From Parageobacillus caldoxylosilyticus NBRC 107762 (GTDB lineage Bacteria > Bacillota > Bacilli > Bacillales > Anoxybacillaceae): a stretch of 64,000 nt of DNA. The stretch spans positions 62,001-126,000 of the forward strand of contig NZ_BAWO01000004.1 in assembly GCF_000632715.1 (NCBI RefSeq). Direction: 5' to 3'. The notes under the pieces were generated by a model, which saw only the letters and a list, made by a program, of their open reading frames with translations, was not told the DNA's origin and did no database searches. Numbering within the stretch: the stretch's first letter is position 1; every line of letters starts with the position of its first letter. A program made the translations under genes and the position numbers. Positions 44,526 to 52,965 of this stretch are shown here, one piece after another.

Positions 44526-45158
44526 CTATTTGACTAACGAATGTTTAAATGCATAAATGACCGCTTGTGTGCGATCTTGTACTCCTAATTTGCTTAATAT
44601 GTTGCTGACGTGGACTTTCACCGTTTTCACCGCAATAAACAACTCATCAGCGATTTCTTGATTCGTTTTTCCTTGCGCCATTAACAAAAGCACTTCCATC
44701 TCCCGGTTTGTCAATTCTTCGTGAGGGAGGAGTTCTTTCTTTTGTTTCATTTTTGTCATTACTTTATTCGTCACTTCCGGTTCCAACACCGATTGACCGT
44801 AAAACGTCGCACGGATCGCGTTGGCAATTTCGTTCGCTTTCGACGTCTTTAGCATATAGCTCGTTGCTCCAGCTTCCAAAGCCGGATACACTTTCTCATC
44901 ATCTAAAAAGCTTGTGACAACGATAATTTTCGCTTCCGGCCATTGGGCAATAATGTGCTTTGTGGCTTCAATTCCGTCCATCTCCGGCATCACTAAATCC
45001 ATTAAAATAATATCCGGACGCAGCTCTAGTGCCAGATCTATCGCCTGTTTTCCGTTATCGGCTTCTCCCACCACTTCCATATCCGGCTGCGACGCCAAAA
45101 ACGCAGAAACCCCGATTCTCACCATTTCATGATCATCGGCCAATAAGACACGGATCAC
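44526..45158 (-). CDS. liaR: LiaR-type response regulator (NarL/FixJ)
   Basis: 210 aa. Receiver domain with the phospho-acceptor Asp in DIILMDLVMPEMDGIEAT (Asp54) and the acidic pair ADDHE at the start; Lys in MLKTS. NarL-type HTH at about 145-205 (LTNREMEVLLLMAQGKTNQEIADELFIAVKTVKVHVSNILSKLGV). Activated by LiaS under cell-wall stress. The stop of liaS overlaps its start by 4 bases. Last gene of the operon. Confidence 0.93.
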   Translation of the reverse strand: MIRVLLADDHEMVRIGVSAFLASQPDMEVVGEADNGKQAIDLALELRPDIILMDLVMPEMDGIEATKHIIAQWPEAKIIVVTSFLDDEKVYPALEAGATSYMLKTSKANEIANAIRATFYGQSVLEPEVTNKVMTKMKQKKELLPHEELTNREMEVLLLMAQGKTNQEIADELFIAVKTVKVHVSNILSKLGVQDRTQAVIYAFKHSLVK

Positions 45159-46192
45159 GATGTTCCCTCCTCTATGATTGGCACTTTCACCTCTAACCGC
45201 GTTCCCTGATTCGGCACACTGACGATTTGCAGCGTTCCGCCGATCTCCAGCGCACGCTCATGCATATTTTGCAAACCGTACGACCCTGCTTTCACTTGGT
45301 CGACGTTGAAGCCGACGCCATCATCTGATACACGCAAAATGACAAGTTGGTCTCGTTTCACTAACAATACTTCCAATTTTGTCGCCTTGGCATGACGAAG
45401 CGTATTGGAAATCGACTCTTGTAAAATGCGAAATAAATGGTCTTCTACCCCTTTATCAAGCGGAATGTCTTCCACTTTCCACTCGATATGCATCGGCACT
45501 TTTTGCTTTAGCTCCATCAACAACTCTTGAATCCCTTCTTTTAGCGATTTGCCTTTCAGTGCTACCGGGCGAAGGTGAAGCAATAACGCCCGCATTTCCA
45601 ATTGCGATTGGTGAATCATTTCTTCAATTAAACGAAACTGTTTTTCTTCGCGCTCATCAGAAAACGTTTTTGTTTCATTGATGGCGGAAATAAGCATCGA
45701 GGCGGAAAACAGCTGCTGGCTGACGGAATCATGAAGCTCGCGCGCAAGCCGATGCCGTTCCTGGGAAATGATATCTTGAATCCGCTTTTCTTGCTCTTCC
45801 GCCTTTTCATTGGCGAGCCGCTGCGACAATTTCACTTGTTCCGTCATCTGCTTTTGAATTTTTTGAACGCGCGCTACCACCGCCGCCGCTTCTTTCAGCT
45901 TTGAAGGCTCCAGAGGGGAAACAGGCTGGCCATGTTCAAGCTGGCGCAGTGAATCCATCACCGTCCGCCACTGTTTTTGCGAAAAAAATCCGAACATAAT
46001 CCCAAACGCTATTCCAGCGGCAACACTAACCCCCGCCATAAATAAAAGGAACGGAACACCCATGATTTCTTTTTCCCATAATAAAGACCAGTTCGGTAAT
46101 GGATACTTGAGAAATATTAGCACCGCCGCAATGATGGAAACGAACAGCGAAAAGGCAATTCCCGTGACAATGTAACGCTGCACCGTATTCAT
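45155..46192 (-). CDS. liaS: LiaS-type sensor histidine kinase
   Basis: 345 aa. Two membrane helices (about 10-30 and 43-70) with a very short outer loop, the intramembrane-sensing type; HAMP-like/coiled linker; HisKA_3 with His in ERHRLARELHDSVSQQLFSASML; HATPase with DDGVGFN and GSYGLQNMHERA. Senses envelope damage (bacitracin, cationic peptides) together with LiaF and phosphorylates LiaR. Overlaps liaF and liaR by 4 bases each. Confidence 0.93.
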   Translation of the reverse strand: MNTVQRYIVTGIAFSLFVSIIAAVLIFLKYPLPNWSLLWEKEIMGVPFLLFMAGVSVAAGIAFGIMFGFFSQKQWRTVMDSLRQLEHGQPVSPLEPSKLKEAAAVVARVQKIQKQMTEQVKLSQRLANEKAEEQEKRIQDIISQERHRLARELHDSVSQQLFSASMLISAINETKTFSDEREEKQFRLIEEMIHQSQLEMRALLLHLRPVALKGKSLKEGIQELLMELKQKVPMHIEWKVEDIPLDKGVEDHLFRILQESISNTLRHAKATKLEVLLVKRDQLVILRVSDDGVGFNVDQVKAGSYGLQNMHERALEIGGTLQIVSVPNQGTRLEVKVPIIEEGTS

Positions 46193-46917
46193 ACATGCTT
46201 CACCTCGATTGTTCCAATGATCATCGAGGTGAGTATTTTGACCTTTTGCTCCGCTTCCTCATATCCTTTTGTTTGAAAACAAACGGTTTCGTTCCACAAA
46301 TTCGCTTCCTTTCGCTCAAAAACAATAGCGGAACCATAGATCACCGAATGGTGCAGACGCACTTCCACCTCATACGGCACAAGGATTTGTACGTTCCCGA
46401 TCAAATGACGGATGACAATGACCGCTTCTCCTCGCGGAAGCACCGTATAGCTTAAATCAATCACCACATCGGAAATCCCGCCTTGAATGTTAATATCTTC
46501 CCATTCATAAACACGTTCAGGTGTTTTTTGGCTGCTAAAGAAGCTGTTTTTCCAGCGCGGTTTTCGTTCAAGGAGGGAGGATGTGTCATGCTTTCGCTCG
46601 ACCATGATTGGCTGTATCTGCACAGGAGCTTTTTTCGATTGCATGTACTGCCAAATGATATACACCAAAATAAAAAACAAGGAAATGCGAAATGTCACCA
46701 TGCTAGCTAACGAAATGACGAAACTAATGAGTCCAAACCAAAACAGAATAACGCCTGATAGCTTCGGCATCCGCTTTCGCCCTATATACATACAGCCAAT
46801 CGTAAAGAGCAGAAAGAAAACATCCCCATGTTGAAACAATAGCAGTTCTGCCAAAAAGAGAATGATGGCGATCATGACAAGCCTAGCGGCAAGATCTGTT
46901 TTTTGCTGACGAAACAT
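46189..46917 (-). CDS. liaF: LiaF, inhibitor of the LiaRS system
   Basis: 242 aa. Four hydrophobic helices in the first 90 residues, then a cytosolic linker, then the LiaF C-terminal beta domain (about 140-242, YEWEDINIQGGISDVVIDLSYTVLPRGEAVIVIRHLIGNVQILVPYEVEVRLHHSVIYGS) of the DUF2154/toastrack type. Keeps LiaS inactive without stress. Start overlaps nothing upstream; stop overlaps liaS by 4 bases. Confidence 0.92.
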   Translation of the reverse strand: MFRQQKTDLAARLVMIAIILFLAELLLFQHGDVFFLLFTIGCMYIGRKRMPKLSGVILFWFGLISFVISLASMVTFRISLFFILVYIIWQYMQSKKAPVQIQPIMVERKHDTSSLLERKPRWKNSFFSSQKTPERVYEWEDINIQGGISDVVIDLSYTVLPRGEAVIVIRHLIGNVQILVPYEVEVRLHHSVIYGSAIVFERKEANLWNETVCFQTKGYEEAEQKVKILTSMIIGTIEVKHV

Positions 46918-47021
46918 CTCTCTTCCCCCCTCCTTTATGACGATTGCCGCATCTCCATTATATAGCTAGTGAAAAAAGGGCGCTAATTACGTATACGCCC
47001 TTTTAGAATACCACGTTTTCG

Positions 47022-47666
47022 TTATGAAATTGAATTTGTCTTTTCTGTTTCCAGCTTTTTCTCCAATTGCGCGATACGTGCGTCAATCGTGCTTGCATAA
47101 TAATTGGCTTTGACGTTTTGTTCCAGGCGTTCTAAGTATTGTTCCATTTCGTGAAAACGAGAATAAGCGGTATCGTTCCATCCTGCCTGCAGCACTTTAT
47201 CCATTCGATAATGCGCGCGTGCGACATTTTCCCGCCCCATGAGCTGCATGTGGCGAATGTGCATATCTTTTAATTTATGTTTCATTTCTTCATATTTTCT
47301 TTCTAACTGTTCCAGCTCGTTTGTTGTTTGCTGGAGCAACTCTTGTATTCGCGATGCTCTTTCTTCATATTTTGCCTGCTCCAAAACGGCAAATTCATAT
47401 AGTTCATTTTCTCCCGCCTGGGAAGCGATTTGCGCTTGATACTTTCGCTTATCCGCAAGCTCTTTCGCCTGGTTGTATTCGCGCGTGAGTTCTGTCTTCA
47501 ACAGGTGTTGCCGCTCCAGCAGATGGTGAACCTTTTCGGCCTCCTTTTCGCATTGCCGTAAATATTCATTTAATAAAGCAATTGGTTTTTGCTTTTCTTT
47601 TTGATCGATCATCTCATGTAAATCAGCCATGATGATATTTTTGATTCTCGTTAATAAATCGGCCAT
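47022..47666 (-). CDS. liaH: PspA/IM30-family protein LiaH
   Basis: 214 aa, nearly all alpha-helical coiled coil. N-terminal amphipathic stretch ADLLTRIKNIIMADLHEMIDQKEKQKPIALLNEYLRQCEKEAEKVHHLL binds membranes; residues 25-165 are the long hairpin. It forms large rings or filaments that protect the damaged membrane. The ATG at 47666 has AAAGGAGG upstream; the longer frame overlaps the previous gene. Typical second gene of a Lia operon. Confidence 0.92.
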   Translation of the reverse strand: MADLLTRIKNIIMADLHEMIDQKEKQKPIALLNEYLRQCEKEAEKVHHLLERQHLLKTELTREYNQAKELADKRKYQAQIASQAGENELYEFAVLEQAKYEERASRIQELLQQTTNELEQLERKYEEMKHKLKDMHIRHMQLMGRENVARAHYRMDKVLQAGWNDTAYSRFHEMEQYLERLEQNVKANYYASTIDARIAQLEKKLETEKTNSIS

Positions 47667-47683
47667 CACTGTTTTCCTCCTTT

Positions 47684-48034
47684 TTAAAAGTTTCTTTCTA
47701 ACTCTGCCCACTGCTTTTCAAAGTGAGCAAACGGGTCATCCATTTCTTTCGGTTTCATCTGTTTTGTTTCATTCCATTTTTTATAAACTACATACAATAC
47801 ATATGCAGCGGCAACTGCAATGAGCGCAGGCGCATTCGAAGCGGAAGCAACGAAAGCGATGATTCCGATCGTGATCCAAAACAGTTTTTTCATCGTTGTT
47901 TCCGCTTTCATCCATCGTTTCCATGCGTAATACAAAATGACAAGGCTCACTGCCAAAACAGCGAGAGAACCAATGTTTGCGAAGAGCGTAACCGCCGCAA
48001 TCGCACCGAGGACAAACAATCCAATCTTTTTCAC
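47684..48034 (-). CDS. LiaI-like small membrane protein
   Basis: 116 aa. Two long hydrophobic hairpins (about 5-40 and 52-85), then an acidic cytosolic tail (MKPKEMDDPFAHFEKQWAELERNF) that fits a LiaH docking role. LiaI in B. subtilis anchors LiaH to the membrane. Sequence is only distantly like B. subtilis LiaI, so the name rests on position (first gene, 17 bases before liaH) and layout. Confidence 0.75.
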   Translation of the reverse strand: MKKIGLFVLGAIAAVTLFANIGSLAVLAVSLVILYYAWKRWMKAETTMKKLFWITIGIIAFVASASNAPALIAVAAAYVLYVVYKKWNETKQMKPKEMDDPFAHFEKQWAELERNF

Positions 48035-48044
48035 CTTTTTCCCT

Positions 48045-48232
48045 CCTTTCTGTCTTCCATCCTACCAACCGTTCCTTATTTCGATAATGAGCCAAGGCGT
48101 TATTTTTCTCTAAGGCCTAAGGCGTAATTTTCTGATCAACATCCATTATGGTTTCGATGCGCACCATTTCCCAAACATTGCAAAAGACTTCGATACAACA
48201 TAAAAAAAGAAGGCCGCCTAATGGGCGCCTTC
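48045..48232 (+). repeat. Extragenic repeat, copy B (upstream of lia operon)
   Basis: TCTTCCATCCTACC, TTCGATAATGAGCC and AAGGCGTTATTTTT match copy A at 44321-44382, same direction. Then AAAAAAAGAAGGCCGCC-TAATGGGCGCCTTCC forms a hairpin with T-run on the minus strand, the terminator of the 48233 gene. The lia operon promoter must lie within this copy. Confidence 0.65.
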
Positions 48233-49594
48233 CTATTCCGTTGCTTTCATATACGCTTGTTTCGGATGATTCGGCTGATCTGGATATTTCAGACGGATTT
48301 TTCCTTCCTCCAATAGCTTGCCTAAATAGTTGTTTCTTAATCCATCTGGCGTTCTTTCCAACAGAGCCGCTAATTCCTTTAACATCAGCGGCCTTTGCGC
48401 ACAAAGCTGTAAAATGATATTTTCCATCACACTTGGTGGCAATCGTTTTTTCTTTCTCGCTAGCTCCGCAATATTCCATAATTTCTCGTCGATTTCATCA
48501 GAAGGCAACTCATTATTTACGGAGTTAGACAATTTATTTACGGAGTTAGATTCGTTATTTATGGAGTTAACACCGTTGTTTACAGAGTCGGACAGGTTAT
48601 TTACGGAGCTTGGTTCGTTATTTACGGACTTTTCATCTTTATTTACGGAGTATATCTCGTTATTTATGGAGTTAATCTCCTTATTTAAGAAGTTGGGATC
48701 GTTATTTACGGAGTCCGTTTCTTCGTCCATAAATGAAATATCGATTTCTTCCTCATCATGCTGTTTCATATTTTGAGGTATATCTGTTTCATAGGCAGCC
48801 GCTGTTTCCGCTGGAAAATGAAATGGATATAGTATAACGATCGTCCGTTCCGGATTCGAATGTTGAATAAATTCTGGCTGCTTCCAGCTCCGATCATTCC
48901 AGGTAGCCGCAATATGTTTTAAACCAAATCCGGCCCGCTTGCAAAGGCCGATTAAAATAAACATTTTAAATAAATTCGGATTGCGAAGATTGCTCATATG
49001 TCCCGAAAGCGCAGAATCGACCGGGATGCGGAACAGCCCCGGATTGGCAAAACGAAATATGCCATTTTCTTTTTCGATGATAATGCCGCCTTCTCCTAAA
49101 TAATCAGCATGCACAATCGCATTAATTAGCGCTTCGTACACCGCTGTTTGCAGCGCGGAATCCATCTCATGGTGCTGAAGCTGTGAGATGACTTTATGAT
49201 AAAAATCATATAAGTTACCCGACCATGTACCATCCTGCGAGGTAAACCGCGTCGTCCAGTCGTCGGTTACTATACCGTTCAAACTTTCCCGATATTCCAG
49301 AAAGTATTGTGGTAAAACTTCCGTGATGATGCGTTCCTCGCTAAACATTAACAATCCTGCTAATGTAACCCCTTCTTTGCTGCTGTCCCGCAGTTTTCCC
49401 CATGCACCAATTTTGTATAAAAATTCTTTCGTCTCCAACCCATTCCACGGATGATTAGGTTTTACCGCAGCAAATTTTTCGCGATAACTTTTTACCGATT
49501 CAAAATTTAGTTCATTTAAACCGTAATGCTCCAAAATCGAGCTATCGTGCCAAACAGCTGCATTTTCTTCACGAAAACTTGAATATTTATTCAC
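48233..49594 (-). CDS. AAA_4/RecG-C-like ATP-binding protein with Asn-rich heptad repeat
   Basis: 453 aa. Residues 1-240 match the C-terminal half of the 'helix-turn-helix/AlbA_2 + AAA_4' (Schlafen-like) proteins: HPWNGLETKEFLYKIGAWG, GVTLAGLLMFSEERII, WSGNLYDFY, YEALINAIVHADYLGEGGI (ATP site), FRFANPGLFRIPVDSALSGHMSNLRNPNLFKMF. The usual N-terminal AlbA_2 domain is missing; nothing like it lies upstream. Residues about 292-361 are a tandem heptad repeat, followed by a winged-helix-like end (QLCAQRPLMLKELAALLERTPDGLRNNYLGKLLEEGKIRL). Likely a DNA-binding regulator; function unknown. Confidence 0.78.
   Translation of the reverse strand: MNKYSSFREENAAVWHDSSILEHYGLNELNFESVKSYREKFAAVKPNHPWNGLETKEFLYKIGAWGKLRDSSKEGVTLAGLLMFSEERIITEVLPQYFLEYRESLNGIVTDDWTTRFTSQDGTWSGNLYDFYHKVISQLQHHEMDSALQTAVYEALINAIVHADYLGEGGIIIEKENGIFRFANPGLFRIPVDSALSGHMSNLRNPNLFKMFILIGLCKRAGFGLKHIAATWNDRSWKQPEFIQHSNPERTIVILYPFHFPAETAAAYETDIPQNMKQHDEEEIDISFMDEETDSVNNDPNFLNKEINSINNEIYSVNKDEKSVNNEPSSVNNLSDSVNNGVNSINNESNSVNKLSNSVNNELPSDEIDEKLWNIAELARKKKRLPPSVMENIILQLCAQRPLMLKELAALLERTPDGLRNNYLGKLLEEGKIRLKYPDQPNHPKQAYMKATE
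48507..48716 (-). repeat. 21-base tandem repeat coding for SVNN-type heptads
   Basis: Ten heptads in a row of the pattern S-(V/I)-N-(N/K)-x-x-x, e.g. DSVNNDP, KSVNNEP, SSVNNLS, NSVNNEL. The DNA unit on the plus strand is TTATTTACGGAGTT plus 7 variable bases. No stop or frameshift in any unit. Confidence 0.9.
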
Positions 49595-49817
49595 TCCCGA
49601 TCTTCCTTTAACTATTATTTTTATAAAATATACGTATCATTCTTTATTCCTATTGTATCATCTTTCGTTTTTCTTGCGTGCAATTACCAAAAAGAAAAAG
49701 CCGATGCCGTTTTTTACACCTGCCTTTCCGTACACATATTTTCTAATACTGGCGGATAGTTTTTCCCTCATAAAGCCAAACTAATAAAAATACTATTAAA
49801 GGAGGCCTGCGTAATCT

Positions 49818-51341
49818 ATGCCATCTCTTCCATCATCACTGGAACCATATTGGCGGACATCTGTCGAGCTGCCTTCGTTTCCAAAACTAGAAGAAGATAT
49901 TCGTACCGATGTTGCCATTATCGGCGGAGGAATCTCTGGAATTACCACTGCTTATTTGCTTGCTAAAAAGGGGGTTCGTGTCGCTTTATTAGAGGCCGAT
50001 CGCCTTCTCAACGGAACAACCGGTCATACGACTGCAAAAATTACGGCACAGCACGACATCATTTATGATGAGTTTATTCAACACCTTGGACAGGAAAAGG
50101 CGAAACTGTACTATGAAGCATGCATGGACGCATTGCGTTTTATCCGCAATACGGTCGAGCAGCACGACATCGATTGCGATTTTATGGAACAGGATGCATA
50201 TATATACACTACTTCTTCCGACTCATTAACCAAATTAATCAATGAATGGAAAGCATATGAAAAGCTCGGCATCGAAGGGGCGTTTGTAGAAACGATCCCG
50301 CTTCCGATTCCGGCGAAAGCCGCGGTCGTCATGAAAAATCAAGCCCAATTTCACCCGCTGAAATACTTAATGAAACTAGTCGACACGGTTGTCCAAGCGG
50401 GCGGAAAAATCTACGAATACACGCCTGCCGCGGATATCGAACAAGGACAGGCGCTGACCGTTGTCACCCGCGACAAAAAGCGGGTGACGTGCGAACATGT
50501 CGTCATTTGTTCCCATTTTCCGTTTTATGACGGCGGTTTCTATTTCTCGCGCATGTATGCGGAACGCTCTTACGTATTAGGCGTGAAAATCGCTGAAACC
50601 TATCCTGGCGGCATGTATTTAAGCGCGGACACCCCAAAGCGTTCCGTCCGCTACACCACCATGAATGGAGAAAACTTAATTTTAATCGGCGGGGAGAACC
50701 ACAAGACAGGACAGGGCGTTCCAACAATGCGGCATTACGAGTCATTGCAGTCGTTTGCCTCGGAGTTATTTACGGTGACCGACATCCCTTACCGCTGGTC
50801 GGCGCAAGATTTAACAACGCTCGATAAAGTGCCGTACATCGGGAACATGACCGCGGACACGCCGAACATTTATGTCGCGACAGGGTACCGCAAGTGGGGC
50901 ATGACAAACGGAACAGTGGCGGGGCTATTAATCAGCGACCTGATCCTAGGACGCGACAACCGCTACCGTGACTTATATACACCGTCGCGGTTTTATGCCG
51001 ACCCAAGCGTCAAACATTTTCTTACGCAAAATATCGATGTCGCAAAACATCTTGTCGAAGGGAAAATCGAAGTGGCCGTCCGCAAGCCGGAAGACTTGGC
51101 CAACGGCGAGGGCGCGGTCGTGACCGTAAACGGAAAGCGCGCTGGCGCGTATAAGGATGAAAGCGGGACATTGTTCATCGTTGATACGACATGCACCCAT
51201 ATGGGATGTGAGCTGGAGTGGAACAGCGGCGACCGCACTTGGGACTGTCCGTGCCACGGCTCGCGCTTCTCTATTCACGGCGATGTCGTCGAAGGACCGG
51301 CGCAACGGCCTTTAAACAAAATAGAGGACTATCCATCATAA
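49818..51341 (+). CDS. yhfW: FAD-dependent oxidoreductase with C-terminal Rieske domain (YhfW-like)
   Basis: 507 aa. N-terminal DAO-type FAD fold with IIGGGISGITTAYLLAKKGVRVALLEAD (residues about 35-62), GTTGHTTAKITAQHD, and the C-terminal FAD motif IYVATGYRKWGMTNGTVAG. The last about 90 residues form a Rieske [2Fe-2S] domain: CTHMGCEL (C-x-H) and CPCHGSRF (C-x2-H) hold the cluster. Same layout as B. subtilis YhfW, function unknown. Single gene with AAAGGAGG. Confidence 0.9.
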   Translation: MPSLPSSLEPYWRTSVELPSFPKLEEDIRTDVAIIGGGISGITTAYLLAKKGVRVALLEADRLLNGTTGHTTAKITAQHDIIYDEFIQHLGQEKAKLYYEACMDALRFIRNTVEQHDIDCDFMEQDAYIYTTSSDSLTKLINEWKAYEKLGIEGAFVETIPLPIPAKAAVVMKNQAQFHPLKYLMKLVDTVVQAGGKIYEYTPAADIEQGQALTVVTRDKKRVTCEHVVICSHFPFYDGGFYFSRMYAERSYVLGVKIAETYPGGMYLSADTPKRSVRYTTMNGENLILIGGENHKTGQGVPTMRHYESLQSFASELFTVTDIPYRWSAQDLTTLDKVPYIGNMTADTPNIYVATGYRKWGMTNGTVAGLLISDLILGRDNRYRDLYTPSRFYADPSVKHFLTQNIDVAKHLVEGKIEVAVRKPEDLANGEGAVVTVNGKRAGAYKDESGTLFIVDTTCTHMGCELEWNSGDRTWDCPCHGSRFSIHGDVVEGPAQRPLNKIEDYPS

Positions 51342-51452
51342 TCAAGAGCTGCCCAAATAAGGCGGCTCTTTCTCTATTCCACAACTTTTTACCGGAACTT
51401 ACGGTATCTATTTATTCTATTTCCGATGTCGAATTACGTTAATATTAAATTG

Positions 51453-51466
51453 TGAAAGGGCTTACA
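51453..51466 (+). promoter_or_regulatory. cre-like site before the mannose PTS operon
   Basis: TGAAAGGGCTTACA agrees with TGWAANCGNTNWCA except for one G in place of C, 21 bases before the start codon. Confidence 0.5.
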
Positions 51467-51486
51467 ATAAAAAGGGGGGAACAACG

Positions 51487-52890
51487 TTGAAACTGCTTGC
51501 CATTACTTCATGCCCTAACGGTATTGCACACACATATATGGCCGCCGAAAAACTAGCAAAAGCAGCTGAAAAAATGGGACATGAAATTAAAGTAGAAACA
51601 CAAGGTTCCATTGGAGTGGAAAATGAGTTAACTCCAGAGGACATTCAATCTGCAGACGGAGTTATCATCGCTGCCGATAAACAAGTAGATAAAAGTCGCT
51701 TCTATGGAAAACGAGTGCTCGAGGCATCCGTCACAGACGGTATCCGTAAACCTGAAGAGCTCATTGCTAAATTTGAACGTAACGAAGTTCCAGTATACGG
51801 AAAGCCACAGTCCGATACACTCAAAACGATTGAAGAAGTAAAAACAGAAAGAAAACAAAAACAAAGTCCTATTTACCGTAACTTGATGAATGGCGTTTCC
51901 TATATGATTCCATTCGTCGTGATCGGTGGGCTTTTAATTGCTCTTTCTCTCGCTATTGGCGGCGAACCAACGGACAAAGGTCTTGTTATTCCAAAAGGGT
52001 CTATATGGAACGATATTCTCAATGTAGGAGCGGCTAGCTTTACCTTCATGGTTCCAATTTTATCTGGCTTCATCGCAATGAGCATCGCTGATCGCCCTGG
52101 TCTCGCGCCTGGTATGATTGGTGGTTATATTGCAGCAAATGGAAGTTTTTATGGCAGCGAAGCAGGCGCTGGATTTATCGGAGGAATTATTGCTGGATTT
52201 TTAGCTGGTTACATTGCAAAATGGATTAAAAGTATTCCTGTTCCGAAAATCGTTCAACCTATTATGCCAATACTTGTAATCCCATTATTTTCCTCGATCC
52301 TTGTAGCAGTCATTTTTATTTTTATCCTTGGACAGCCAATTGCCGGCATTATGGAATGGCTTACTTCGTGGCTCAATAGTATGCAAGGAGCTAGCAAAGT
52401 TATTCTTGCCATGATTCTCGGAGCAATGATTGCGTTTGATATGGGAGGGCCTGTCAATAAAGTTGCCTTTTTATTTGGTTCTGCTATGATTGCAGAAGGA
52501 AATGTCCATATCATGGGGGCGATTGCTGTAGCGATTTGTATACCGCCTCTTGGACTAGGATTAGCCACTTTACTTAATAAATCCAAATTTACGGAAGAAG
52601 AACGGGAAGCTGGAAAAGCGGCACTCGCTATGGGACTCGTCGGTATCACTGAAGGCGCTATTCCATTCGCAGCGCGAGATCCTCTTCGCGTCATCCCAAG
52701 CATTATGATCGGTTCGATGGTCGGCTCCGTCATTGCCATGTTAAGCGGTGTTACCGACCATGTACCACACGGCGGCCCGATTGTTGCAGTATTCCAAGCT
52801 GTAGAACATGTACCGATGTTTTTCGTATCCATCATTATCGGAATGGTTGTCACTGCTTTACTTGTCAATGCCATTAAAAAACCTGTTTAG
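51487..52890 (+). CDS. manP: PTS fructose/mannose-type EIIBC permease
   Basis: 467 aa. EIIB of the fructose type with the phospho-Cys in ITSCPNGIAHTYMAAE (Cys9), then the EIIC domain from about residue 120 with ten membrane helices (GVSYMIPFVVIGGLLIALS, GFIGGIIAGFLAGYIAKW, FDMGGPVNKVAF, EGAIPFAARDPLRVIPS). TTG start with AAAGGGGGG. The EIIA domain is absent and is a separate gene in this operon. Neighbours manR and manA point to mannose; fructose or another hexose is possible. Confidence 0.85.
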   Translation: MKLLAITSCPNGIAHTYMAAEKLAKAAEKMGHEIKVETQGSIGVENELTPEDIQSADGVIIAADKQVDKSRFYGKRVLEASVTDGIRKPEELIAKFERNEVPVYGKPQSDTLKTIEEVKTERKQKQSPIYRNLMNGVSYMIPFVVIGGLLIALSLAIGGEPTDKGLVIPKGSIWNDILNVGAASFTFMVPILSGFIAMSIADRPGLAPGMIGGYIAANGSFYGSEAGAGFIGGIIAGFLAGYIAKWIKSIPVPKIVQPIMPILVIPLFSSILVAVIFIFILGQPIAGIMEWLTSWLNSMQGASKVILAMILGAMIAFDMGGPVNKVAFLFGSAMIAEGNVHIMGAIAVAICIPPLGLGLATLLNKSKFTEEEREAGKAALAMGLVGITEGAIPFAARDPLRVIPSIMIGSMVGSVIAMLSGVTDHVPHGGPIVAVFQAVEHVPMFFVSIIIGMVVTALLVNAIKKPV

Positions 52891-52903
52891 TTCGCCTCAT
52901 TTC

Positions 52904-52940
52904 AGAATCTTTGCTATAGGCAAAGATTCTCCCTTTTTAT
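52904..52940 (+). terminator. Intercistronic terminator/attenuator before manR
   Basis: GAATCTTTGC and GCAAAGATTC form a 10-base stem followed by TCCCTTTTTAT, between the EIIBC gene and the regulator. Confidence 0.8.
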
Positions 52941-52965
52941 CTATTGAAAAAGGAGGTGAGCATTG

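Noticed and set aside
48507-48716. CRISPR-like array (regular 21-base repeats)
   Set aside because: Unit is 21 bases without spacers, stays in frame and codes for heptads within a longer ORF; it is a coding tandem repeat.
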